64,000 bases of DNA from JAFGVL01 sp963662245 (GCA_963662245.2 CAXXVQ010000009.1:1-64000); one strand, 5' to 3'. Positions 24,675 through 35,040 are shown, counted from the first letter of the stretch. The notes: a model not told the origin generated them from the letters alone. Program-made: numbers and translations.

Positions 24675-25937
24675 TTACTCTTGAGAATCTTTTACCTGCT
24701 TAGAATCTACCCACTTAAATAGCTTGTCGTTTCTGCGAATACGCTCCGTAACAGCAAAGGATACAACATCACCTTTAACCGCTTTCTGTACTGGTTTTAA
24801 ATCTACACGAATTTCATCAACCTTGCCTTCATAAGCTCCGGTAGTTGGCCCGGTAATTACGAACTCATCACCTTCGCTTAAGTCATAGCTTTCAAGGGTA
24901 AATTCAGCTACACCGGCTTTTGCAAAATAGTTGGTACATTTCCCGATATACACTTTCTTCACCGTTGCTTCCGAACCGTATTTAGAACTCCACTCGCCCA
25001 ATTTCTGACCTAGGTAATAGCCGTTCCAGAAACCACGATTAAACACTCGTTTTAGGCGAGTATCCCAAGCTTCAAGTTTTTCTTCAGTAAAAGAGTCGTC
25101 AAGGATACTTTCCACAGCCTCACGATAACATGATACCACCGTGTTCACATATTCAGCACCACGGGCACGACCTTCAATCTTGAACACACGCACTCCGGCA
25201 TCTATCATTTTATTTAAGAAATGGATAGTCTTCAAATCCTTTGGCGACATAATGTACTCATTATCTACCTCGAATTCCATATCGCTATCTTTTTCCTTCA
25301 CGATATAGCTGCGACGACACATTTGCATACATGCACCACGGTTAGCCGAATAGTTTTTCTCATGCAGACTCAAATAACATTTACCCGAAACAGCCATGCA
25401 CAAAGCACCATGAGCAAACATCTCTATTTGAATCAATTCGCCCTTTGGACCTGTAATATTTTGCGCAACAATTTCTTTGTAGATAGCTGCTACCTGATCC
25501 ATATTCAACTCGCGAGCCAATACCACTACATCGGCAAATTGTGCATAAAACTTTAAACTTTCTACATTGGAGATATTTAGCTGAGTAGAAAGATGCACCT
25601 CCACACTTTTGCTGCAAGCATACATCATCACCGCCACATCAGCAGCAATAATTGCCGTAACGCCGGCTTCCTTGGCAACATCCACCACCTTATACATTTG
25701 GCTAATGTCATTATCATACAGGACAATATTGATAGTAAGGTAAGTCTTCACGCCCGCCTCAGTACACTGACGAACGATTTCGCGCAGGTCATCCTCATTG
25801 AAGTTATTGGATGAACGCGAACGCATATTTAGGTTTTCAATTCCAAAGTAAACAGAATCAGCACCGGCTTTGATCGCCGCTGCCAAGCTCTCCCATGAAC
25901 CCACAGGAGCCATTATCTCAAGTTCTTTTCTAGTCAT
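24675..25937 (-). CDS. trhP: U32-family tRNA hydroxylation protein (TrhP/YegQ type)
   Basis: 420 residues. The U32 signature EMFAHGALCMAVSGKC is present (about 172-187) and the N-terminal half is a TIM-barrel; the C-terminal domain has GAYEGKVDEI. YegQ/TrhP hydroxylates uridine 34 in tRNA from prephenate in a cofactor-poor reaction; collagenase activity of relatives is less likely. Cysteines CMQMC downstream of the signature may hold an iron-sulfur cluster. The name is by family analogy. Confidence 0.85.
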   Translation of the reverse strand: MTRKELEIMAPVGSWESLAAAIKAGADSVYFGIENLNMRSRSSNNFNEDDLREIVRQCTEAGVKTYLTINIVLYDNDISQMYKVVDVAKEAGVTAIIAADVAVMMYACSKSVEVHLSTQLNISNVESLKFYAQFADVVVLARELNMDQVAAIYKEIVAQNITGPKGELIQIEMFAHGALCMAVSGKCYLSLHEKNYSANRGACMQMCRRSYIVKEKDSDMEFEVDNEYIMSPKDLKTIHFLNKMIDAGVRVFKIEGRARGAEYVNTVVSCYREAVESILDDSFTEEKLEAWDTRLKRVFNRGFWNGYYLGQKLGEWSSKYGSEATVKKVYIGKCTNYFAKAGVAEFTLESYDLSEGDEFVITGPTTGAYEGKVDEIRVDLKPVQKAVKGDVVSFAVTERIRRNDKLFKWVDSKQVKDSQE

Positions 25938-25953
25938 AATTTTTATCTTCTTA

Positions 25954-25984
25954 GTGAGGGGGTGACTCTAAGTCACCTCCTCAC
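25954..25984 (-). repeat. Hairpin in the leader of the U32 gene
   Basis: GTGAGGGGGTGACT and AGTCACCTCCTCAC pair except for one internal mismatch position, 16 bp upstream of the ATG at 25937. Could be an intergenic repeat or a translation-control hairpin. Confidence 0.6.
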
Positions 25985-26146
25985 TTAAAATCCGCCCTGC
26001 AAAAATACTAGCTTTTAGTGGTTTATTTGAGGAAATTGAGTTTTAATTATTTATTTAATGACTCAACTCTAATGAGAGAAGCATACTGATTCAGAAAAAC
26101 TTTCAAAGTCACATTAATATAATTAAACAACTTTAGGACTCTACTG

Positions 26147-26177
26147 TTTGGAATCCAAACTTATATCCATAAATTTG
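26147..26177 (+). promoter_or_regulatory. Promoter of the BspA-like gene
   Basis: TTTG (26147-26150), 19 bp, TAAATTTG (26170-26177). A palindrome GTTTGGAATCCAAAC overlaps the -33. The frame extension from 26148 lies inside the promoter, so 26217 is the start. Confidence 0.75.
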
Positions 26178-26216
26178 CTGCCATTAAAAAAACTTATTGA
26201 ACAAAAAATTTACACA

Positions 26217-28007
26217 ATGAAAAAACTTATTTTACTCTTAGCTAGCTTTCTTTGTATCGCGAACATCTGGGCTTATGATTTCGAAGTAGATGGCATCTAT
26301 TATGACCTCAAAACTGAATATAACAGCTCTACTTATACTTATGACAGTGTTGCCTGTGCAACATATAAGGCTTTCGCAATTACATATACTACAGAGTATA
26401 TTAGAACTGATTATTCTGGAGATATTACTATCCCTAGCTCTGTTACTTACAACGGAAAGACATATCAAGTAATTGGTATTTCGTATAACATATTTTCTTA
26501 CTGTAAAAACATAACATCAGTAACGATTCCTGCTACAACAAAATATTTCTATCATGAAGGAGATAGTTATGGTCAGTTAATTGCAGATATGTTTGCTATC
26601 ATGTTTAATGGCTGTAGTAATCTTACTTCAATCACTGTAAATAGTGGACATGCATCATTAAGTAGTGAAAATGGAGTATTGTTCAACAAAAATAAAACGA
26701 GAATCATAGCTTATCCAAAAAATAAAACCGGTAACTATATCATTCCTGCTACTGTAACTAGAATCTTAACACAGGCTTTTTATGAATGTACTGGGCTTAC
26801 TTCTATAGCAATTCCAGCAGCAACTGATACACTCTGGAACTCATCATTATATTATTATAATACCTCAAATCCTTTTGAAGGTTGTAGCAATTTAACTTCA
26901 ATAACAGTAGATGCAGGAAACACAAAATACACGAGTGAAAACGGAGTTCTCTTTAATAATAATAAAACGAGAATAATTTCGTACCCCGGAGGTCTTTCAG
27001 GTGCATATACTATCCCTTCAAATGTTACCTCTATTGGCTATAGCGCATTCTCAAATTGCTATAACTTATCCTCTATTACTATCCCAAGTACAATAGACAC
27101 TATTTCTGAATTTGCATTTTCTGAGTGTACAGGCTTAACTACAATTGATTTTCCAAGCTCTGTGACTTATATTAATTATAACGCTTTTAAAAATTGTACA
27201 AACTTAAAGTCTATAACAATTAATGGTGATTCTGTTGAATTTGAAGATGATGTATTTGCTGGCTGCAAATCAATAACTCAAATAACATGTAAAGGGAAAT
27301 ATCCACCAACAAGTAAAAGTGCAGAAAGTGTCTTTGGTGATGATGAATTATCAAAAGCTATGATATACGCTCAGGCACGCTTAAGTATTCCTGCCGCCAG
27401 CTTTAAACTTTACCGCTTAATGGAGCCATGGAAGAACTTTGACACAGAAGCTTACGATTTTGATATGCAAGTAGTTTCTGCCACTAATTCTGCGGCCTTT
27501 ACATGGACACCAACTACAGGTGCAGAAAAATATGAACTTACAGTTTGTTCTGATGCAGCAAACACTGATACTATATGCATACTTACCTTTAATGCTTATG
27601 GTCAGTTAACAGCCTTAGCATTGCGTAGCACAAGCTCAGATTCTACAAGCTATATTGGTGGTTTTAGTTTTACAGTAACTAGCCTTAATAATAATACTGA
27701 TTACTACTATTCTATGAGTGCCCTTAACTCTTCTGACCAAGTAGTTGCCAACAAAACTGGAGGTTTTCGTACAACGACTACTACTGATATAGAAAATGCA
27801 TCTGCTTACAACTTAGATGTAACAATTCAAAATGGGAAAGTCCTTGTAAGTGGTATTGACGCAGGAGAACAAGTGGCTGTATATAATCTACAAGGAATGG
27901 TAGTATTCACAGAAAAAGCAAGTGCTTCATCTGTAGAATTTAAATTACCTTCTAATGGAATGTATATTGTAAAAGTTGGAAGCGTAAGTAAAAAGATCCT
28001 TTTCTAA
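26217..28007 (+). CDS. BspA-like leucine-rich-repeat surface protein
   Basis: 596 residues with signal peptide (MKKLILLLASFLCIANIWA). Residues about 50-400 carry BspA/LRR_5 units of the form F..C..L.SITIP. A fibronectin-like region follows, and the last about 70 residues (QNGKVLVSG..VAVYNLQGM..KVGSVSKKIL) are a type A type-IX secretion sorting domain. Likely exported by the type IX system and kept on the surface, binding host or matrix molecules in known relatives. Confidence 0.9.
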   Translation: MKKLILLLASFLCIANIWAYDFEVDGIYYDLKTEYNSSTYTYDSVACATYKAFAITYTTEYIRTDYSGDITIPSSVTYNGKTYQVIGISYNIFSYCKNITSVTIPATTKYFYHEGDSYGQLIADMFAIMFNGCSNLTSITVNSGHASLSSENGVLFNKNKTRIIAYPKNKTGNYIIPATVTRILTQAFYECTGLTSIAIPAATDTLWNSSLYYYNTSNPFEGCSNLTSITVDAGNTKYTSENGVLFNNNKTRIISYPGGLSGAYTIPSNVTSIGYSAFSNCYNLSSITIPSTIDTISEFAFSECTGLTTIDFPSSVTYINYNAFKNCTNLKSITINGDSVEFEDDVFAGCKSITQITCKGKYPPTSKSAESVFGDDELSKAMIYAQARLSIPAASFKLYRLMEPWKNFDTEAYDFDMQVVSATNSAAFTWTPTTGAEKYELTVCSDAANTDTICILTFNAYGQLTALALRSTSSDSTSYIGGFSFTVTSLNNNTDYYYSMSALNSSDQVVANKTGGFRTTTTTDIENASAYNLDVTIQNGKVLVSGIDAGEQVAVYNLQGMVVFTEKASASSVEFKLPSNGMYIVKVGSVSKKILF

Positions 28008-28030
28008 TCATATTAGGATAACAATATTGA

Positions 28031-28066
28031 GCGAGAGTTTCTTTATTGAGGCTCTCGCTTTTTGTT
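28031..28066 (+). terminator. Terminator after the BspA-like gene
   Basis: GCGAGAG (28031-28037) pairs with CTCTCGC (28052-28058), then TTTTTGTTTT. Confidence 0.85.
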
Positions 28067-28220
28067 TTATAGCTTTAGAAGCTCCTTTTTGGGGTTGGAA
28101 GTAGTCCTCTTCTTTTTCTCACAAAAACAGGCTATTTTTGCAGTCCAAATTTAACTATGGGCTTTGACCAAAATAAAATAACTAGCGAATATTTGCGCAA
28201 TTCGCGTTCTCTCTTTAACA

Positions 28221-29207
28221 ATGAAAATAGGCAATATAGAATTCAAAAACCACCCACTATTCCTTGCTCCGATGGAGGATGTGACCGACCATGCGTTCCG
28301 CAAACTGTGTAAAAAGTTTGGGGTGGATATGGTATATACGGAATTTGTTTCGGCAGATGCTTTGGTGCGCAATGTGAAACGCACGGAAGAAAAGCTGACT
28401 ATCTACGATGAAGAACGCCCGGTAGCGATTCAGATTTATGGTCGTGATGCTGATTCCGTTGCCGAAGCTGCAAAAATTGCCGAAGAAGCTAAACCGGAAA
28501 TTATTGACTTGAACTTTGGTTGTCCTGTAAAGAAGGTAGCAGGCAAAGGTGCAGGTGCAGGATTATTGCGTGACATTCCTCGTATGCTAGAAATCACTAA
28601 GTCAGTAGTGGATGCAGTGAAACTTCCCGTAACGGTAAAAACTCGCTTAGGTTGGGACGAGAGCAGTAAGGTGATTGTGGAGCTTGCCGAGCAATTGCAA
28701 GATTGTGGAATTGCAGCACTAAGCATTCATGGTCGTACACGCTCACAGATGTACAAAGGAGATGCCGACTGGACACTAATTGGCGAAGTAAAAAACAACC
28801 CTCGCATGCATATTCCCATCATTGGTAACGGAGATGTAACTACTCCCGAACGCGCCAAAGAATGCTTTGATAGATACGGTGTAGATGCTGTTATGATTGG
28901 TCGCGCTTCAATTGGTCGACCTTGGATTTTTAGAGAAATAAGTCATTACTTAGAAACAGGTGAGCATTTAGCACCTATGAGCCCAGAGGAACAAATAGCC
29001 ATTATCAACCAACAGATTCTTGACAGCATTGAGTGGTTAGATGAAAGAAAAGGAATTTTACACAGTCGTCGTCACATTGCTGCCGCACCGGTTTTTAAAG
29101 GCATTCCTAACTTCCGAGATACAAGAATAGCCATGTTGCGTGCCAATACTGCAGAGGAGTTATTCCAGATTATTGATAGCGTGCAAACTAATTTCCTAGA
29201 AGAGTAG
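28221..29207 (+). CDS. dusB: tRNA-dihydrouridine synthase B
   Basis: 328 residues. FMN-dependent reduction of uridines in the tRNA D-loop. FMN barrel with APMEDVTDHAFR at the N-terminus, catalytic cysteine in NFGCPVKKV, and GNGDV and GRASIGRPWIF. A -7 box TATTTTTG is at 28133-28140. Confidence 0.95.
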   Translation: MKIGNIEFKNHPLFLAPMEDVTDHAFRKLCKKFGVDMVYTEFVSADALVRNVKRTEEKLTIYDEERPVAIQIYGRDADSVAEAAKIAEEAKPEIIDLNFGCPVKKVAGKGAGAGLLRDIPRMLEITKSVVDAVKLPVTVKTRLGWDESSKVIVELAEQLQDCGIAALSIHGRTRSQMYKGDADWTLIGEVKNNPRMHIPIIGNGDVTTPERAKECFDRYGVDAVMIGRASIGRPWIFREISHYLETGEHLAPMSPEEQIAIINQQILDSIEWLDERKGILHSRRHIAAAPVFKGIPNFRDTRIAMLRANTAEELFQIIDSVQTNFLEE

Positions 29208-29301
29208 CGTCTAAGATATTTGCTTCGCAATATTTACTCACTTCGTTTATGATACTTTGACTCAATATCGCCTGAAGGGCAAACATCCATTAATATCAAA
29301 G

Positions 29302-29327
29302 AAAAAAGGAGCAAATGCTCCTTTTTT
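29302..29327. terminator. Shared bidirectional terminator
   Basis: AAAAAAGGAGCA (29302-29313) and TGCTCCTTTTTT (29316-29327) serve dusB and the convergent permease gene. Confidence 0.85.
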
Positions 29328-30556
29328 TATTCTACTCCTTTATAATCATAACCGATGTCATCTAACTTTTTCTCAACATCAGCATCATTGGGATTTCCTT
29401 CCACATAAGCTACTCCCTTATCCAAATCTACTTGCACTGAGGTTACACCTTCTAATTTTGCTAAGTTTTTCTCTACATTAGCTTTACAGTGGTTACAAGT
29501 CATACCACCTACTTTATACACTTTTGCCATATTCGCTGCTTTTTTAAGTTTGATTGATTCTAATTTCTTTTGTAAAAATGAGTTGATAATTAATCCAGTA
29601 AGCAATATGGAACTTCCTGCTTTTACCCATGAAAAGGCATCATGCACATGTCCGCCCATCGATTCAGGACTCATCACAAACCAACTGGCCGGCAAGAACG
29701 CATCAATTGCCAATCCAAAGCCAATAGCTCCAAGGGTAATTGTAAGTAAGTAAACAATCAGCGTTTTCTTACCAAGCACTTTTCCGATAACGGTCATTGT
29801 TGCCACATTAGTTGCAGGGCCTGCCATCAGTAAAACTAATGCAGCTCCCGGACTCAAACCTTTCATCATCAACACCGCTGCCAAAGGAATAGAACCCGTA
29901 GCACAAATATACATCGGCACCGAAACAGCTAGTACAATGAGCATATTTAACAATGGATTATTCAAATAAGCCGTAAAGAATGAATCAGGAACAAAAATGG
30001 CAATCAGTCCGGCAGCCAGAATACCAATTACTAACCACTTTCCTATATCCTCAATCATTTCAATAAAGCCATAATGCAATACTTGCATCAGCTTGTTTTT
30101 CGGCATGCGTGACACCTCACAGCTCTCATCTTGCACTTGTCCCACATCAGGGTTTTTATCCACCTTGTTGGTAATTACACCTCCTAATATCCCCGTAATA
30201 AACGCAATAAAAGGACGCAAAATAGCAAACGGCAAACCCAATAATGAATATGTTGCAGCAATGCTATCCACTCCTGTTTGGGGGGTAGAAATCAAAAACG
30301 AAACGGTAGCTCCCTTGCTTGCTCCTTCCTTATGCAAGGACATCCCTGTAGGAATTACCCCACACGAACACAATGGTAGCGGCACCCCAGCCAAAGCTGA
30401 TAACACCACCGAACGAAATGTTGGCTTTGCTAGATTTCTTGTATACGCCTCTTTAGGCAAGTACACCTTTAGTATTCCTGCTACCAAAAAGCCAAACAAT
30501 AGATAGGGTGACATCTCGTTTAGTAAATCAATAAACGGCATTATATAATTTTCCAT
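29327..30556 (-). CDS. SO_0444-type permease with C-terminal HMA domain
   Basis: 409 residues. About ten membrane segments; LPLCSCGVIPTGMSLHKEGA is the family signature of DUF318/SO_0444 permeases proposed to export copper or zinc. The last about 70 residues form an HMA domain, VGGMTCNHCKANVEKNLAK, with CxxC. Inner membrane, metal efflux by inference. The proline-cysteine motif may bind the metal. No regulator gene is adjacent. Confidence 0.88.
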   Translation of the reverse strand: MENYIMPFIDLLNEMSPYLLFGFLVAGILKVYLPKEAYTRNLAKPTFRSVVLSALAGVPLPLCSCGVIPTGMSLHKEGASKGATVSFLISTPQTGVDSIAATYSLLGLPFAILRPFIAFITGILGGVITNKVDKNPDVGQVQDESCEVSRMPKNKLMQVLHYGFIEMIEDIGKWLVIGILAAGLIAIFVPDSFFTAYLNNPLLNMLIVLAVSVPMYICATGSIPLAAVLMMKGLSPGAALVLLMAGPATNVATMTVIGKVLGKKTLIVYLLTITLGAIGFGLAIDAFLPASWFVMSPESMGGHVHDAFSWVKAGSSILLTGLIINSFLQKKLESIKLKKAANMAKVYKVGGMTCNHCKANVEKNLAKLEGVTSVQVDLDKGVAYVEGNPNDADVEKKLDDIGYDYKGVE

Positions 30557-31001
30557 AATACACTTTTTTTAGATTAGAATTATTCTAAAATAACATCATA
30601 CAAAGATAATGATTTCCAATGGAAAATGTTATCGCTATATGTGGGGATATTTGTGAGAAACCACCCCTAACCCCTAAAGGGGAATTACAAATTCTACGAA
30701 AATAGAGAACGCAAATTGCGCTAATGACGCAAATTAACTCAAAACCAATAAACTAACCCTATATCCTTAAAGGTGACTTAGCATATTCAGCGAATTTGCA
30801 GCCCCCTTTAGGGGGTTGGGGGTGGATAGCTGCAGAGCAGCAAACTATTTGTAGCAAAACCAACATCGATGAAACAAAAGGTGCAGCGCACCGTGCTAGT
30901 ATTTTTTCGACCTCCCCCTAACTCCCTCTCCCCTTCGAGGGGGAACAATACACAAACTATCTCCCCTCAACTAATTTGGGGAGGTCTGTATTTTTAGAAA
31001 C
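30557..31001. repeat. Gap 30557-31035: repeat-filled, no gene seen
   Basis: Contains a GC-rich hairpin near 30801-30825 (CCCCCTTTAGGGGG), a reverse copy of the fic-side repeat start at 30826-30859 (TAGCTGCAGAGCAGC...), the palindrome GGTGCAGCGCACC near 30880-30892, and the 78-bp element at 30909-30986. The first about 100 bp hold the permease leader. Confidence 0.7.
30909..30986. repeat. 78-bp intergenic repeat, copy B
   Basis: Same ends as copy A at 3618-3693 (GACCTCCCC...GGGGAGGTC) and the same inner CTCCCTC/GAGGG pairing, in the same orientation. Confidence 0.8.
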
Positions 31002-31028
31002 AAAAAAGCCGAACAAAACTGCTCGGCC
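31002..31028 (-). terminator. Terminator of polA
   Basis: GCCGA and TCGGC arms on the minus strand, with one mismatch, then TTTTTT. Confidence 0.7.
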
Positions 31029-31035
31029 TAATATC

Positions 31036-33843
31036 TTAATGCGCTTCTAACCAATTATCACCAACGCCCATATCCACATTTAATGGTACATGGAGTTTGA
31101 TAGCACCTTCCATTTCTTCTTTTACAATGCGTTTTACTTGTTCCAATTCAGAATTCAGAGCATTAAAGTTTAACTCATCATGTACTTGTAATATCATGCT
31201 GGATTGAACTTTTTCTGCTAGGAAACGCTTATGAATATTTACCATGGCAATTTTAATAATATCAGCAGCAGTTCCTTGAATAGGCGCATTTATCGCATTT
31301 CGCTCTGCATAACCACGCACTACAGCATTATTTGAGTTGATGTCTGCCAAGTAACGCTTACGACCCAAAAGTGTTTCTACCCAACCATGCTGGCGAGCTA
31401 CTTCCACGCATTTGTCCATGTACTCACGCACTCCAGGGAAACTTTCAAAATAGCCATCAATCAACTCCTTCGCTTCATTGCGAGGAATGGTTAAACGATC
31501 TGCTAAACCGAAGACCGAAATGCCGTAAATAATCCCAAAGTTGGCTGTTTTAGCCTTACGACGCATATCGGAGGTGACCTCCTCCAACGGCAGATGGTAA
31601 ATCTTTGCAGCAGTGGCTGCGTGAATATCTTGTCCCGACTGGAAAGCCTCAACCAAATGTTTATCCTCACTCAAATGCGCCATAATGCGCAACTCGATTT
31701 GCGAATAATCGGCAGAAAGGAATACACAATCTTTTTCAGCAATAAACGCTTTACGGATTTCACGCCCTTGCTCATCACGGATCGGGATATTTTGCAAGTT
31801 AGGATTCGTAGAACTTAAACGACCTGTCGCAGTCACTGTTTGGTTAAACGAAGTATGTATTTTTCCTGTTTTCTTATTAATCAATTGCGGCAAAGCATCA
31901 ATGTAGGTACTCAACAGCTTTTTCAATCCGCGGTAATCCAAAATCTTTTCAATAATTGGATGCTTTCCACGAAGTTTTTCGAGCACTTCTTCACTGGTAG
32001 AGTACTGACCACTTTTAGTTTTCTTCGCTTTTTCATCCACTTTTAGTTTCTCAAAAAGCACCTCTCCCACTTGCTTTGGAGAACCGACATTAAACTCAAC
32101 GCCCGCCATTTCCTGAATCTCTTTTTCAAGCTTCAGCATATCTTCGGTAAGAATCTCCGACGACTGTTTCAGTGCGCCATCATCCAACAATACTCCTACC
32201 TTTTCCATAGCAGCAAGTACCTGCATCAACGGCATTTCTATTTCGTAGAACAAGCGTTCCAACTTATTTTCTGCAATCTCTTTTTCCAGTTTTTCCTTTA
32301 ACTGAAGTGTAATATCCGCATCCTCGGCAGCATAATCTGTTATTTTATCCAAAGCAACCGAACGCATATTCAACTGATTTTTGCCTTTTGGCCCAATCAG
32401 CTCATCAATATGGATGGTTTTATAATTAAGGTAAATGTCCGCCAAGTAGTCCATACCATGACGCAATTCCGGTTGCAACAGATAATGCGCAATCATAGTA
32501 TCAAATAATTCACCTTTGATTTCCACACCATAATTAGAAAGCACTAACAAATCGTACTTGATATTTTGACCAATCTTCTGAATTCCTTCAGTCGCAAAAA
32601 ATGGTTTGAATTCGTCCACAATCGCTTGCGCTTCTTTTTGGTCAACAGGAACGGGCACATAATACGCCTCGCCTTTTTTCCATGAGAATGACATCCCTAC
32701 CAATTCAACATCAAACACATCTAAACCAGTTGTCTCCGTATCAAAACAAACTGATTTTTGAGCCATTAATTGCTTGATTAAATCGGCTCTTTTTTCTGCC
32801 GTTTCAGCCGATTTATAGTTGTGCTCAACGGTAGTGATATTTTGCAAATGACTAAATGCCGATGCAGTAACCTCTATCTCCTGAGTTTCGGGATTCAAAT
32901 CACCAAACAGCGATGTTTGCGCCGAAGGTTGTGATTTTGTTTTTGCCGGAGGATTCACGATTGTACTTGGTGCAGGCTGCACTCCCAAACGAGTCAACAA
33001 ATTTCTGAATTCCAATTCGATATACAACTCTTTCAGTTTTTCTTCATTTGGAGCTTCACGAACTAGCTTTTCTTCTTCTACCTCTATAGGTACATCAATC
33101 TTAATAGTTGCCAAAAATTTAGAAAACTCAATTTGCTCTTTGTTCTCTTCAACCTTTGTTTTCAGTGAACCTTTTAACTTATCTGTATTTGCCAATATAT
33201 TCTCTATCGAACCAAATTCCTTCAACAGCTTCACTGCTGTTTTTGGCCCTACACCCGGACAGCCCGGAATATTATCTGCCGAATCGCCCATCAACCCAAG
33301 CAGGTCAATAATTTGATCCTTATGGTCAATTTCAAATTTTGCTTTTACTTCCTCAACTCCTAATATGTCAAAGTCATTTGCACCAAACTTTGGTTTGTAA
33401 ATAAAAGCATGCTCATTTACCAACTGTGCATAATCCTTATCGGGAGTCATCATAAACACATCATAACCCATTTTAGACGCCTTTGTTGCCAGCGTTCCAA
33501 TCACATCATCCGCCTCAAAACCAGGGACAACAATCACAGGGATATTATATGCCTCAATGACCTCTTTGATAATTGGCACAGACTTACGAATGTCTTCCGG
33601 TGTTTCTTCTCTATTTGCCTTATATTCAGGATATGCCTCATGACGGAAGGTAGGGCCGGAAGGATCAAAAACCACAGCAATATGCGTTGGATTTTCTTTC
33701 TTTAGCACATCTTCCAGCGTATTTATAAAGCCAAAAACAGCGGAAGTATTTAGTCCTTTTGAATTGATTCTTGGGTTTCTGATGAATGCATAATAGGCTC
33801 TGTAAATCAGCGCATAAGCATCAAGTAAGAAAAGTTTTTTCAT
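31036..33843 (-). CDS. polA: DNA polymerase I
   Basis: 935 residues. Three domains: 5'-3' exonuclease (about 1-290, with GDSADNIPG), 3'-5' proofreading exonuclease (about 365, CFDTETTGLD with its acidic pair intact), and polymerase (about 560-935, LSADYSQIELR, GIIYGISVFG, QVHDELNF). It fills gaps after Okazaki fragment removal and repair. The proofreading residues are kept, unlike in many Bacillus/Thermus enzymes. Confidence 0.98.
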   Translation of the reverse strand: MKKLFLLDAYALIYRAYYAFIRNPRINSKGLNTSAVFGFINTLEDVLKKENPTHIAVVFDPSGPTFRHEAYPEYKANREETPEDIRKSVPIIKEVIEAYNIPVIVVPGFEADDVIGTLATKASKMGYDVFMMTPDKDYAQLVNEHAFIYKPKFGANDFDILGVEEVKAKFEIDHKDQIIDLLGLMGDSADNIPGCPGVGPKTAVKLLKEFGSIENILANTDKLKGSLKTKVEENKEQIEFSKFLATIKIDVPIEVEEEKLVREAPNEEKLKELYIELEFRNLLTRLGVQPAPSTIVNPPAKTKSQPSAQTSLFGDLNPETQEIEVTASAFSHLQNITTVEHNYKSAETAEKRADLIKQLMAQKSVCFDTETTGLDVFDVELVGMSFSWKKGEAYYVPVPVDQKEAQAIVDEFKPFFATEGIQKIGQNIKYDLLVLSNYGVEIKGELFDTMIAHYLLQPELRHGMDYLADIYLNYKTIHIDELIGPKGKNQLNMRSVALDKITDYAAEDADITLQLKEKLEKEIAENKLERLFYEIEMPLMQVLAAMEKVGVLLDDGALKQSSEILTEDMLKLEKEIQEMAGVEFNVGSPKQVGEVLFEKLKVDEKAKKTKSGQYSTSEEVLEKLRGKHPIIEKILDYRGLKKLLSTYIDALPQLINKKTGKIHTSFNQTVTATGRLSSTNPNLQNIPIRDEQGREIRKAFIAEKDCVFLSADYSQIELRIMAHLSEDKHLVEAFQSGQDIHAATAAKIYHLPLEEVTSDMRRKAKTANFGIIYGISVFGLADRLTIPRNEAKELIDGYFESFPGVREYMDKCVEVARQHGWVETLLGRKRYLADINSNNAVVRGYAERNAINAPIQGTAADIIKIAMVNIHKRFLAEKVQSSMILQVHDELNFNALNSELEQVKRIVKEEMEGAIKLHVPLNVDMGVGDNWLEAH

Positions 33844-33992
33844 GAAATTATGGGGTTCTATTTTGATTCAGTTTGTAACAGAAGTATTTTAACTATTTCC
33901 GGTAAAAGTATTAAATTTTGCGTTTATGCTTCAATCAATGCATCTTATCTATTACTAAAATATTACTTTTGTATGCACAAAGTTAATTTAAA

Positions 33993-34970
33993 ATGACTGA
34001 TACTAGCATTATAAAAAGACCAATCGAAGCAGAATTTCATAAATTCGAAGAGCTTTTTGCCGCTTCTTTTAAAACAGAAAACCCACTGCTTCAACAGGTT
34101 TATGCACATGTATTACAAACAAAAGGGAAACAAATTCGCCCGATATTAACTTTGCTTGCTTCTAAGCTTTGCGGTGGTGTTACTCACTCAACTTATTTTT
34201 CTGCTATCGGCTTAGAACTTTTGCACACGGCAAGCCTCATCCACGATGATGTGGTAGACGAAACGCCTCAACGCCGTGGTGCTCCTTCTGTAAACAATGC
34301 TTTCAACAATAAAATAGCAGTTCTTTCGGGTGATTATTTGCTTTCGCAAGTATTTTCTTACGCAGGAAAATTTGATGATAAGCGCTTGATTGATGCATTT
34401 ACAAGTCTTGGTAAAACACTTGCCGAAGGAGAATTACTTCAACTACAGAATTACAATCGTCCGCAATTTAACGAGGACAATTACTTAGAAATCATCACGA
34501 AAAAGACAGCAGTACTTTTCTCAACTTGTATGTTTACCGGAGCCGTTTCTTCGGTTTTGGCAACTGATGAGCAAGTAGAAAAATTGCGTTTGTTTGGTGA
34601 ATATCTTGGTATTTGTTTCCAAATTAAAGATGATATTTTTGATTACACGGACAGCAAAGAAATAGGTAAACCTACAGCGAACGATATTCGTGAAAAGAAA
34701 ATCACGCTGCCACTTATTTATGCTTACAATCACGCTACTGATGAAGAAAAAGCTGAAGTTGACCGCTGCCTTGCTCAAGACCAACTAGATGCTGATGCAA
34801 TTACCTATTTAGTGAATCTGGCTTACAAAAAAGGTGGTATCGAGTATTCTGAATATCGCATGGAACAGTACCGTGAAAAGGCGATTGCTTTGCTTTCAAA
34901 TTTCAATAACAAAGAAATTGTTGATTCATTAATCACCACGATAGATTATGTGGTAAAACGCAATAAGTAA
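33993..34970 (+). CDS. Long-chain polyprenyl diphosphate synthase
   Basis: 325 residues. DDxxD motifs HDDVVDE and KDDIFD are present. The residue five before the first Asp motif is Ala (TASLIHDD), leaving a large tunnel, so it should make a long chain, probably the menaquinone side chain. A TACTTTTG -7 box is at 33964-33971, divergent from polA. Confidence 0.9.
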   Translation: MTDTSIIKRPIEAEFHKFEELFAASFKTENPLLQQVYAHVLQTKGKQIRPILTLLASKLCGGVTHSTYFSAIGLELLHTASLIHDDVVDETPQRRGAPSVNNAFNNKIAVLSGDYLLSQVFSYAGKFDDKRLIDAFTSLGKTLAEGELLQLQNYNRPQFNEDNYLEIITKKTAVLFSTCMFTGAVSSVLATDEQVEKLRLFGEYLGICFQIKDDIFDYTDSKEIGKPTANDIREKKITLPLIYAYNHATDEEKAEVDRCLAQDQLDADAITYLVNLAYKKGGIEYSEYRMEQYREKAIALLSNFNNKEIVDSLITTIDYVVKRNK

Positions 34971-35040
34971 TAACAAAACACAAATAATATTTTCCAAACG
35001 CAAACTTTCATCGGTTTGCGTTTGTTATTTAAAATAAGCT

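Noticed and set aside
28157..28320. Overlapping frame before and into dusB (starts ATGGGCTTTGAC)
   Set aside because: Overlaps dusB in another frame and has no family look; dusB itself starts at 28221.
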